Shown: piece after piece, positions 7,783-15,121 of the stretch
Layout of the letters: each line of letters starts with the position of its first letter
Numbering within the stretch: the stretch's first letter is position 1
Source: an uncultured Bacteroidota bacterium
Lineage (GTDB): Bacteria; Bacteroidota; Bacteroidia; JADZBD01
Reading direction: 5' to 3'
Assembly: GCA_937924855.1 (NCBI GenBank)
Contig: CALEYQ010000030.1
Location: 1 to 52,211 of the forward strand
DNA: 52,211 nucleotides
Position numbers and translations under genes: made by a program
Notes under the pieces: generated by a model
Told to the model about the DNA's origin: nothing
What the model saw: the letters and a program-made list of their open reading frames with translations, nothing else
The model's database searches: none

Positions 7783-9711
7783 ATGATGCTCCTCCGAATT
7801 ACCTTACCCCTTTTTTTTGTTGTGGGAACCCTGGGATTGCATGCCCAAAAAGCTCTTCCCCTGGAACAATTTGTCAAAAAGTACCCGGAGGAGTCCGCCG
7901 TTTTTCTGAAACGCTCGGAAGTAGCAGAAATCTATTTTGAAAAAGGAGAGCCAAAGGTTAAATCAGACATCTATGAAGACCTTTTGATCCTCAACGAAAA
8001 AGGATTGGCCTATAACGAACGCTCTGTTTATTATTCTCATTTCGAGAAAATTGAAGATTTATATCCCAGAACCCTGGTAAGGAAAGGATCCGGTTATCAG
8101 ACCATAAAGGTGAAGGATTTTAAAAGACAAAGCGAATTCAGTTCCGGCGTTTTTTACGACGACCAGCGAAGTATTTCCTGGAACTATCCCAAAATGGAAC
8201 CCGGGGCCAGGGTGGTGCTTTCCTACACCGAACGACTTTCCGAACCCCGGTTTTTCGGAAAGTTCTTTTTTGCATCCTACCTGCCTGCGGAGGAAGTGGA
8301 ATTTATTATTAAAGTTCCGGCAGGTGTTAAAATCAGGTATCTGACCTTCGGAAAAGGAATTGCCGAACATACAGAAGTGGAAGTTGGAAACAAAACCATT
8401 CATACCTGGAAAGCTTCGCAGGTGGAAAAATTTAAATCCGGCGACGGGGCTCCCAATATCCGTTATTATGTGCCCCATCTGGTTGTTTTTATTGAATCCT
8501 ATAAAACCAAAGACGGAGAGGTGAAGTTGTTGTCATCACCCTCCGACCTTTACGGATGGTATTATGAGCTCACCAAAAATGTGAACACCAATGAAGCACC
8601 TGAACTGAAGAAAGTAGTGGACAGCCTGGTGGCCGGGAAGACCGATGAATTTGAAAAAGTAAAAACCATTTATTACTGGGTTCAGGATAATATCAAATAT
8701 GTTGCCTTTGAAGACGGACTGGGAGGATTTGTCCCCCGGAATGCTTCAGTAGTGCATTCCCGCCGCTACGGCGATTGTAAAGACATGTCGTCTTTGATTA
8801 CCCGGATGCTGAATATGGCCGGCGTGGAAAGTCACCTTGCCTGGATAGGAACCCGTGATATCCCTTACGATTATCAACAGGTTCCCACACCGCTTGCCGA
8901 TAACCACATGATTGCCGCATACCGTAAAGACAATACCTGGTATTTTCTGGATGCAACAGGAAAAAATGCACCTATCGAAATCTATACTTCCATGATTCAG
9001 GGTAAAGAAGCCCTGGTGGGAAAAGGGGAGGGGCAATTCGAAATTGTGAAAGTTCCGGAAATACCTAAGGAAATGAACCGGGTTTGCGATTCCGTAGTTT
9101 TACGCTGGAAAGAAAACAAGCTGCAGGGTAAGGGTTGGTACATTGCCAACGGATACGAAAAGATATCCATTGGGCACCGGCTTTCCAATATGCCCGAAGA
9201 AGACAAGTTGAAATTTCTGAAAAATTACCTCCAGAAAGGCAACAATAAATTTACCACCGATTCCATCCGGCACAAAAACCTCAATCACCGGAGCCTGCCC
9301 CTGGAAATCAATTACGTTTTTTCTCTGCCTGACTACTGTAAAATCAATGGCGAAGAAATGTACCTGAACCTGAATCTCGACAAGACCTTTCATAATCAGG
9401 TGCTCGAACCCGAAAAACGGAAAATGGGCTATGAGTTTAAGAACAAAACCCTCGATTATCATTACACCATTTTTGAAATTCCGGAGGGGTACACCCTTAA
9501 ACATTTGCCCGGCGACCAGGCTTTTTATGACCCCGATTTCGGTTTTACCATTAAATATTCTCAGGTTGGGAACCGGATCATTTGTGAAAAAATGATCTAC
9601 CGTAATATTTTAATGCTCGATACGCCCCTGTTTTTACGCTGGAATGAAATGGTGGAAGCCATTGGAAAAGCCTATGGCGAATCGGTAACTTTCAAAAAAA
9701 AATCGCCCTGA
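7783..9711 (+). CDS. DUF3857 and transglutaminase-like domain protein
   Basis: Exported protein of unknown substrate with an N-terminal beta-rich DUF3857 domain and a papain-like transglutaminase core. A signal peptide (about residues 1-21, ending LHAQ) implies export to the periplasm or outer surface. The catalytic triad is intact: Cys near residue 330 in RRYGDCKDMSSL, His in ADNHMIAAY, and Asp in WYFLDATGKN. The C-terminal region beyond about residue 420 is the beta domain usual for this family. The start is taken as ATG 7783, 642 residues. The stop overlaps the next start as TGATG, so it forms an operon with the thioesterase. The reaction (transamidation or proteolysis) cannot be told from sequence. 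Confidence 0.85.
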   Translation: MMLLRITLPLFFVVGTLGLHAQKALPLEQFVKKYPEESAVFLKRSEVAEIYFEKGEPKVKSDIYEDLLILNEKGLAYNERSVYYSHFEKIEDLYPRTLVRKGSGYQTIKVKDFKRQSEFSSGVFYDDQRSISWNYPKMEPGARVVLSYTERLSEPRFFGKFFFASYLPAEEVEFIIKVPAGVKIRYLTFGKGIAEHTEVEVGNKTIHTWKASQVEKFKSGDGAPNIRYYVPHLVVFIESYKTKDGEVKLLSSPSDLYGWYYELTKNVNTNEAPELKKVVDSLVAGKTDEFEKVKTIYYWVQDNIKYVAFEDGLGGFVPRNASVVHSRRYGDCKDMSSLITRMLNMAGVESHLAWIGTRDIPYDYQQVPTPLADNHMIAAYRKDNTWYFLDATGKNAPIEIYTSMIQGKEALVGKGEGQFEIVKVPEIPKEMNRVCDSVVLRWKENKLQGKGWYIANGYEKISIGHRLSNMPEEDKLKFLKNYLQKGNNKFTTDSIRHKNLNHRSLPLEINYVFSLPDYCKINGEEMYLNLNLDKTFHNQVLEPEKRKMGYEFKNKTLDYHYTIFEIPEGYTLKHLPGDQAFYDPDFGFTIKYSQVGNRIICEKMIYRNILMLDTPLFLRWNEMVEAIGKAYGESVTFKKKSP

Positions 9712-10124
9712 TGTTCACTGCTGAAATCACAACACGGGTTCGCTATGGCGAAACCGATCAAATGGGTTATGCCTATTATGGAAATTATGCCGTCTGGTGC
9801 GAAATGGGAAGGGTGGAAACCCTCCGAAAGCTGGGCATTTCATACCGCGATCTTGAAAAGCGTGGGATAATGCTGCCCGTGCTCGATTTTAAAATCCGCT
9901 ACTTCAAACCGGCCTATTACGACGATACCCTGCACATAAAAACCACCATTCCCGAAATGCCGGGCGTGAGAATTCGCTTTACTTACTCCATTTTAAATGC
10001 GGATGGCGATTTGCTTTCCGAAGCCGAAACAACCCTGGTATTTACCGATGCCCACACCCGCAAACCCATACCGCCCGACAAGGACATCCTGCTGGCCCTG
10101 CAGCCATTTTTCAAAGAATCATAA
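9711..10124 (+). CDS. hotdog-fold acyl-CoA thioesterase (YbgC/4HBT family)
   Basis: Hydrolyses an acyl-CoA thioester in the cytoplasm; the acyl group is not predictable. The 137-residue protein carries the 4HBT signature RVRYGETDQMGYAYYGNY with the catalytic aspartate at residue 16, followed by the hotdog helix WCEMGRVETLRKLG and the strands FKIRYFKPAYYDDTLHI and RIRFTYSIL. It is translationally coupled to the DUF3857 gene through TGATG. In proteobacteria YbgC sits with tol-pal genes, but no tol genes are present here, so that link is not supported. Confidence 0.88.
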   Translation: MFTAEITTRVRYGETDQMGYAYYGNYAVWCEMGRVETLRKLGISYRDLEKRGIMLPVLDFKIRYFKPAYYDDTLHIKTTIPEMPGVRIRFTYSILNADGDLLSEAETTLVFTDAHTRKPIPPDKDILLALQPFFKES

Positions 10125-10130
10125 TTTTTA

Positions 10131-10138
10131 TAGTTTTG
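10131..10138 (+). promoter_or_regulatory. -7 promoter box for the cobalamin riboswitch and btuB message
   Basis: TAGTTTTG matches TAnnTTTG and sits just downstream of the thioesterase stop, immediately before the conserved 5' part of the riboswitch. Transcription would start near 10144, so the aptamer is at the very 5' end of the RNA. Confidence 0.55.
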
Positions 10139-10139
10139 C

Positions 10140-10305
10140 GCGTCGGTTCGCTTGCGTGCGATTAAAAGGGAACCCCGTAACCGAAAGGAAATCGGGGGCT
10201 GTTCCCGCAACTGTAGTTCACAACCGAAAGGAAGTTTATCCGATTATGCCACTGTGAAATCGGGAAGGCCGGATAAATGTGAAAAGCCAGGAGACCTGCC
10301 GGTGG
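10140..10305 (+). ncRNA. cobalamin riboswitch controlling the downstream TonB receptor
   Basis: Binds adenosylcobalamin or a related corrinoid and is expected to lower receptor expression when B12 is plentiful. Conserved elements appear in the right order: AAAAGGGAA at 10165-10172, GGGCTGTTCCCGCAACTGTA around 10196-10215, GCCACTG at 10248-10254, GGGAAGGC at 10262-10269, and the B12 box AGCCAGGAGACCTGCC at 10285-10300. About 110 bases separate the aptamer from the btuB ATG and hold the expression platform. A local stem GGGTT/AACCC lies at about 10304-10319. I see no clear terminator with a T-run, so translational control is the more likely mode. Confidence 0.95.
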
Positions 10306-10417
10306 GTTAACAAGAAACCCTTTAAGATCTTGCTTTCGGGTAAAAAGCAGCAGGGCCTTCCGCCTTTCTCTGCCTTTACTCCTTTTTAAAACCGCCTTCG
10401 GGCAAAAATTATGTTTT

Positions 10418-12574
10418 ATGAAAAAGGAGCATTTTAAAATCCTTATGTACGCCGGACTGCTGTATGCAGTTCCGCTGACAGGCCAGGAAACGCAGGTTTC
10501 CGACTCGGCCAAAAAGTTAAATGAAGTAGTAATCTCCGCCACCCGCGAAGAAAAACTGCTGGAAGAATCGGGTCGAAGCATTACCGTGATCAGCAAAGAG
10601 AAAATTGCGGATTACGGGGTGGGAACCCTGACCGAACTCTTAGCCCTTGTGGAAGGGATAAATATGGTGGGGCAGGGGCAGAACCCGGGAAGCATAGGAA
10701 ATATGTTTATCCGGGGTGCCAATAACAACCACAGCATCATTATGATCGACGGAGTCCGGGTTACCGATGCATCTACGGTAAACAACTCCATCGATCTTTC
10801 CGAACTCAGCCTGGCCAATATCGAACGCATTGAAATCGTAAGAGGTTCGCATGGAACCGCCTACGGAAGCGGCGCTATTGGAGGTGTGGTTAATATCGTT
10901 ACGCGCAAAGGAGGAGAAAAAGAAGGGCTGAATGCCAACCTCGACTTCCGTGGTGGACTTTTCAATCCGGATGGAAAAGTGGTGTCTGAAAATTTATTTC
11001 TGGGGTACCGGCATAAATCGGGTTTTTATGCCCAGCTCGCCGGATTTAACATGAACGCCAGGGGTTTTAACTCTACCCTCGATACCGTAACTAATCCAAA
11101 CGCTTTTAAGCACAAAGACCAATCCGACCCCAGCCGCATCAACGATCTAATGGGTAAAATTGGCTTTATGAAAAACAACATCGATGGTTTTGTGAGTATT
11201 AAATCCACCGGTCAGGAAACCCAAATCGACGATGGGGCATTCCGTGATGATGATAATCATCTGGTAAATTTCAAGCGTCTCCTCGTTTCTTCCAACCTGA
11301 AATACACCCTGAAGGACCGCTTTGTGTTTCGTTACATCGGGGGCATCAGCACCACCAACCGAAATGTAACCGACGATTCCTCGAAAATTGATAACAACGG
11401 AAACTTCGACGGTTTCTACATCAACAGCGATTTCTCGGGAAAAACATCAACTCACGAATTTCAGGTTTCCGGAAAGGGAAAGCACCTGGAAGGACTTGCG
11501 GGTTTTGGATATTACTCTGAATCTATGGAAGGAAAAGTTTCAGGCAAATCGATGTGGGGCTCCTTTACCTTCGACAGCTTATCTGCAGAACAATCCTCGC
11601 TGAACCTATTCTTCAATGCTACCCTAAAGGGCAGTCTGTTCGGCGAAAAACTTGCACCCTTGTCGCTTTTTGTGGGAGCCAGAATGGTAGATCATGAAGT
11701 TTTCGGGAAAGCCAACGTAATGGAACTTACACCCTCCTGGAAATTTTCAAACGGACTGCTTTATTTTTCCTGGTCAACCGGGTTTAATGCACCCTCCCTG
11801 TATCAGCTTTACAGTCCGGAAAAAGATTTCTTTTCCGGTATCACCCGTGGAAACCCGGGTCTCGGTGCTGAAACCTCTTCAACTCTTGAGGTGGGGCTAA
11901 AACAAAAGTCATCCGAGGCTTTTTCCTGGTCGGCTTCTGTTTTTCAGACCAAAGTTGATAACGTAATAGAATATGTTTACCTGTGGGATGGCAGCAAAAA
12001 TCCCGACAGCCTGAATTTTATGGATTACCGGGGCGACACCTATGTGAACCTCGGAACCATGACTACACGAGGCGTTGAATTTTCATTCAGTGCCGCACTG
12101 TCAGAAAAGGTGAGGTTTCTTGGGAATGTTTCGCTGATTCAGGGCAGCCTGGATTATGAACCCGGAAACTCCGATACCAGTCACATCAAATCAAGCCAGG
12201 TACAGCTGTTCAATTCCGGTTTCTTTCCCGGAAAGAGAAAGGCCAATTTTCCGGGTCTGACCCGCCGGCCATCACACGCCAATTTAAGTCTGATCTGGAT
12301 TCCCATCGAGCGCCTGAAAGTAATTCCATCGGTTCGCTTCGTCAGTGCCACCACCGATGTGTTTTATGATGTAACCTTATTGCCATTCGGTGCCCTGGGA
12401 CGAATGCCCGTAAACGACTATATTCTGGCCAACCTCCTGCTGTCGTACGAGTTTAAAAAAATTGTGTCGTTGTCGTTAAAATGCGAGAATTTGTTTGATA
12501 CCGATTACGCTGAAATTTCCGGCTACGCCACCCGTGGCCGCGGATTTTATTTAGGATTACAGGCCCGGTTTTAA
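10418..12574 (+). CDS. btuB: TonB-dependent outer-membrane receptor, BtuB-like (cobalamin uptake)
   Basis: Outer-membrane gated barrel that imports vitamin B12 or cobinamide using energy from TonB-ExbBD. After a signal peptide (about residues 1-22) comes the TonB box region NEVVISATR (residues 35-43). The plug domain follows with GNMFIRGANNNHSIIMIDGV and IERIEIVRGSHGTAYGSGAIGG, then a 22-strand barrel ending in aromatic GFYLGLQARF. Length (718 residues) fits BtuB-type receptors. The substrate call rests mainly on the cobalamin riboswitch directly upstream; the receptor sequence alone would only say TonB receptor. No btuCDF or cobalamin-synthesis genes are in the window. Confidence 0.9.
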   Translation: MKKEHFKILMYAGLLYAVPLTGQETQVSDSAKKLNEVVISATREEKLLEESGRSITVISKEKIADYGVGTLTELLALVEGINMVGQGQNPGSIGNMFIRGANNNHSIIMIDGVRVTDASTVNNSIDLSELSLANIERIEIVRGSHGTAYGSGAIGGVVNIVTRKGGEKEGLNANLDFRGGLFNPDGKVVSENLFLGYRHKSGFYAQLAGFNMNARGFNSTLDTVTNPNAFKHKDQSDPSRINDLMGKIGFMKNNIDGFVSIKSTGQETQIDDGAFRDDDNHLVNFKRLLVSSNLKYTLKDRFVFRYIGGISTTNRNVTDDSSKIDNNGNFDGFYINSDFSGKTSTHEFQVSGKGKHLEGLAGFGYYSESMEGKVSGKSMWGSFTFDSLSAEQSSLNLFFNATLKGSLFGEKLAPLSLFVGARMVDHEVFGKANVMELTPSWKFSNGLLYFSWSTGFNAPSLYQLYSPEKDFFSGITRGNPGLGAETSSTLEVGLKQKSSEAFSWSASVFQTKVDNVIEYVYLWDGSKNPDSLNFMDYRGDTYVNLGTMTTRGVEFSFSAALSEKVRFLGNVSLIQGSLDYEPGNSDTSHIKSSQVQLFNSGFFPGKRKANFPGLTRRPSHANLSLIWIPIERLKVIPSVRFVSATTDVFYDVTLLPFGALGRMPVNDYILANLLLSYEFKKIVSLSLKCENLFDTDYAEISGYATRGRGFYLGLQARF

Positions 12575-12582
12575 TATAAATG

Positions 12583-12619
12583 GGGAGGCAAAATTCCGTA
12601 CATTTGCCTCCCTGTTTTT
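12583..12619 (+). terminator. intrinsic terminator after btuB, overlapping the lysC promoter
   Basis: GGGAGGCAAA and TTTGCCTCCC make a perfect ten-pair stem with a ten-base loop, followed by TGTTTTT. It ends only three bases before the lysC ATG. The same bases contain the lysC -7 box, so termination of the btuB transcript and initiation of the lysC transcript use overlapping DNA. Confidence 0.7.
12599..12606 (+). promoter_or_regulatory. -7 promoter box for lysC-lysA
   Basis: TACATTTG matches TAnnTTTG and lies in the loop and 3' arm of the btuB terminator. It ends 16 bases before the ATG at 12623. Confidence 0.5.
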
Positions 12620-12622
12620 CCT

Positions 12623-13945
12623 ATGCTGGTAATGAAATTTGGGGGCACTTCGGTGGGAACCCCGCAACGTATTAAAGATCTTGCCCAACTCGTGGCAGGC
12701 GATAAGCCCCGGATGGTAGTTTTATCTGCCATGAGCGGCACTACCAATTCCCTGGTTGAAATTGCCGACCTGCTTTTTGCCGGAAACAAAACGGAAGCCA
12801 ATGCCAAAATCGACGACCTGGAGAAGAAATATATTCAGGTAAGCGATGAGCTGTTTGCTACTCCGGATGGCAAAGCCCGTGGAAATTCGCTCATCAAGCA
12901 TCATTTCGATCATATCCGCTCCTTTACCCTGGATATGTTCACAGCCAATGAAGAAAAAGCAATTCTGGCACAAGGCGAACTGATAAGCACATCACTTTTC
13001 CATTTTTACCTGGAGGAACAAGGCCGGAAATCGGTCCTGCTATCGGCTCTGAATTTTATGCGGATTGATGAAAGGGAAGAGCCCGATCTGGAATACATCG
13101 GGAAAAATCTTGAAAACGAATTGAACCATCATCCGGGAGAAACTTTGTTTATTACACAAGGCTATATCTGCCGGAATGCCTTTGGAGAAATCGATAACCT
13201 GAAAAGGGGTGGAAGCGATTATACCGCAACCCTGATAGGAGCCGCTATCAAATCACCCGAAATTCAGATATGGACCGATATCGACGGACTTCACAACAAC
13301 GACCCCCGTGTGGTTTCAGATACCCGTCCCGTGGAAGAACTTTCCTTTGATGAAGCGGCAGAGCTGGCCTATTTTGGTGCAAAAATTTTACATCCCACTT
13401 GTGTGTTACCTGCACAAAAGCGAAATATTCCCGTTCGCCTGCTGAACACCATGCAGCCCACTGCCAAAGGAACCCTTATTCATGAACAAAAGTCGGGTGA
13501 TGGAATTACTGCAATCGCTGCCAAAGACGGGATTTCCGCCATTAAAATCAAATCGGGTCGCATGTTGCTGGCCTACGGTTTTTTGCGGGCTGTTTTTGAA
13601 GTGTTCGAACGCCACAAAACACCCATCGATATGATTACCACTTCCGAGGTGGCAGTATCACTTACGGTGGATAATCCGAAATACCTGAAAGAAATAATTG
13701 CTGAGCTTTCGGATTTTGGCTCGGTGGAAGTTGATTCCGATCAAACCATCATTTGTATTGTGGGAAATTTTTCTGCCGAAAAACAAGGCTATGCGGTAAA
13801 GGTTTTTGATGCCCTCAAAAATATTCCCATCCGGATGATCTCCTATGGTGGGAGCCGGCATAATATTTCTGTTTTGGTTCACAGCAAGTATAAAAAAGAA
13901 GCCCTGCATGCTTTGAACAAAGGATTATTCCCATCAGAAAGATGA
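12623..13945 (+). CDS. lysC: aspartate kinase, monofunctional
   Basis: Phosphorylates L-aspartate to aspartyl phosphate, the first step to lysine/diaminopimelate, methionine and threonine. The amino-acid kinase domain opens with VMKFGGTSVGTPQRI. It contains LAQGELISTSLF, GFITQGY-like FITQGYICRN, LKRGGSDYTATLIGAA and the WTDIDGLHNNDPR loop that binds ATP and aspartate. Two C-terminal ACT domains (about residues 300-440) suggest feedback inhibition, most likely by lysine given the neighbour lysA. There is no homoserine dehydrogenase domain, so it is not the ThrA fusion. The 440-residue frame overlaps lysA by four bases (ATGA). Confidence 0.94.
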   Translation: MLVMKFGGTSVGTPQRIKDLAQLVAGDKPRMVVLSAMSGTTNSLVEIADLLFAGNKTEANAKIDDLEKKYIQVSDELFATPDGKARGNSLIKHHFDHIRSFTLDMFTANEEKAILAQGELISTSLFHFYLEEQGRKSVLLSALNFMRIDEREEPDLEYIGKNLENELNHHPGETLFITQGYICRNAFGEIDNLKRGGSDYTATLIGAAIKSPEIQIWTDIDGLHNNDPRVVSDTRPVEELSFDEAAELAYFGAKILHPTCVLPAQKRNIPVRLLNTMQPTAKGTLIHEQKSGDGITAIAAKDGISAIKIKSGRMLLAYGFLRAVFEVFERHKTPIDMITTSEVAVSLTVDNPKYLKEIIAELSDFGSVEVDSDQTIICIVGNFSAEKQGYAVKVFDALKNIPIRMISYGGSRHNISVLVHSKYKKEALHALNKGLFPSER

Positions 13946-15108
13946 GCCGGGCATTGCATAATTATCTGAAAGATTCCGTTCCTGGAACTCCTTTCTTTAT
14001 CTACGATATGGGTCTTCTGAAAGATACCCTGTCTGAACTTCATAAAGCCTCCAAACCGGGCGACTATAAAATTCATTATGCTTTAAAGGCAAACTCAAAC
14101 CGGGAAATTCTGGAGCTTATAGCGGCCTCCGGATTAGGAGCCGATTGCGTAAGCGGACCCGAAATTGAAAGGGCGATGGAAACCGGATTCACCGCTTCTA
14201 AAATCGCTTTTGCAGGCGTCGGAAAAACCGATGAGGAAATTCTTACCGGACTCGGAGCCGGAATTTTTTCCTTCAATTGCGAATCGGCGGAAGAAATAAA
14301 AGTAATTAGTGAATTGGCCGGCAGAGAGGGGAAAGTGGCTCCCATAGCCCTTCGCATTAACCCCAATGTTAATGCCAATACGCATAAATACATTACTACC
14401 GGACTTGAGGAGAATAAATTCGGCATTAATCCCTGGGAGTTCGATGCGGTTTGTGAGGTTATAAAAAACTCAGGAAATGTTTCTTTGAAGGGTTTGCATT
14501 TTCACATCGGTTCACAAATAAACGACCTTGAGCCCTTCCGGAATCTTTGTCTCCGGGCCAATGAAATGTGGAGCTTCTTTTCCGGAAAAGGATTTGAATT
14601 AAACCACCTCAACCTGGGTGGCGGTCTTGGTATTGACTACCAGGATCCCGACGCAAACCCCATTCCCGGATTTACCGCCTTCTTCGATACTTTCCGTAAG
14701 TTTCTTTATACCGTTCCCGGAAGGGAAGTGCACTTTGAACTCGGCCGTTCTATCGTGGGTCAGTGCGGTACGCTGGTGAGCCGGGTGGTTTTTGTAAAAA
14801 AAGGAATCAACACCCATTTTATCATTCTTGATGCCGGAATGACAGAACTTATCAGACCTGCCCTTTACCAGAGCATTCACAAAATCGAGAATTATTCTGC
14901 CGTGGCCTCCGGAAGGAAAAATGAAAATGAAGTGAAATACGATGTGGTAGGCCCCATCTGTGAATCCTCCGATTGCTTCGGCAAGGCACTTACCCTTCCC
15001 GAAACTTTCCGAAATGATATTATTCTGATTCGTTCAGCCGGAGCTTATGGCGAAGTAATGTCCTCTGCTTATAACCTTAGAAAAAAAGCCCCTGCGTATT
15101 ACTTTTAA
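13942..15108 (+). CDS. lysA: diaminopimelate decarboxylase
   Basis: PLP enzyme that converts meso-diaminopimelate to L-lysine, the last step of the pathway that starts with the adjacent lysC. Fold-III features are clear: IHYALKANSN with the PLP lysine near residue 50, LHFHIGSQI, the glycine-rich phosphate loop LNLGGGLGI, the substrate-binding ELGRSIVGQCG, and PICESSDCFGK with the catalytic cysteine that comes from the partner subunit. Length is 388 residues, at the short end of the family. Coupled to lysC by ATGA, so kinase and decarboxylase are made together. Confidence 0.95.
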   Translation: MSRALHNYLKDSVPGTPFFIYDMGLLKDTLSELHKASKPGDYKIHYALKANSNREILELIAASGLGADCVSGPEIERAMETGFTASKIAFAGVGKTDEEILTGLGAGIFSFNCESAEEIKVISELAGREGKVAPIALRINPNVNANTHKYITTGLEENKFGINPWEFDAVCEVIKNSGNVSLKGLHFHIGSQINDLEPFRNLCLRANEMWSFFSGKGFELNHLNLGGGLGIDYQDPDANPIPGFTAFFDTFRKFLYTVPGREVHFELGRSIVGQCGTLVSRVVFVKKGINTHFIILDAGMTELIRPALYQSIHKIENYSAVASGRKNENEVKYDVVGPICESSDCFGKALTLPETFRNDIILIRSAGAYGEVMSSAYNLRKKAPAYYF

Positions 15109-15121
15109 AAAAAACATTTCC

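Noticed and set aside
10162..10596. 144-codon minus-strand frame across the riboswitch and btuB start
   Set aside because: The region is explained by the riboswitch and the signal peptide of btuB; the encoded sequence is without domain features.
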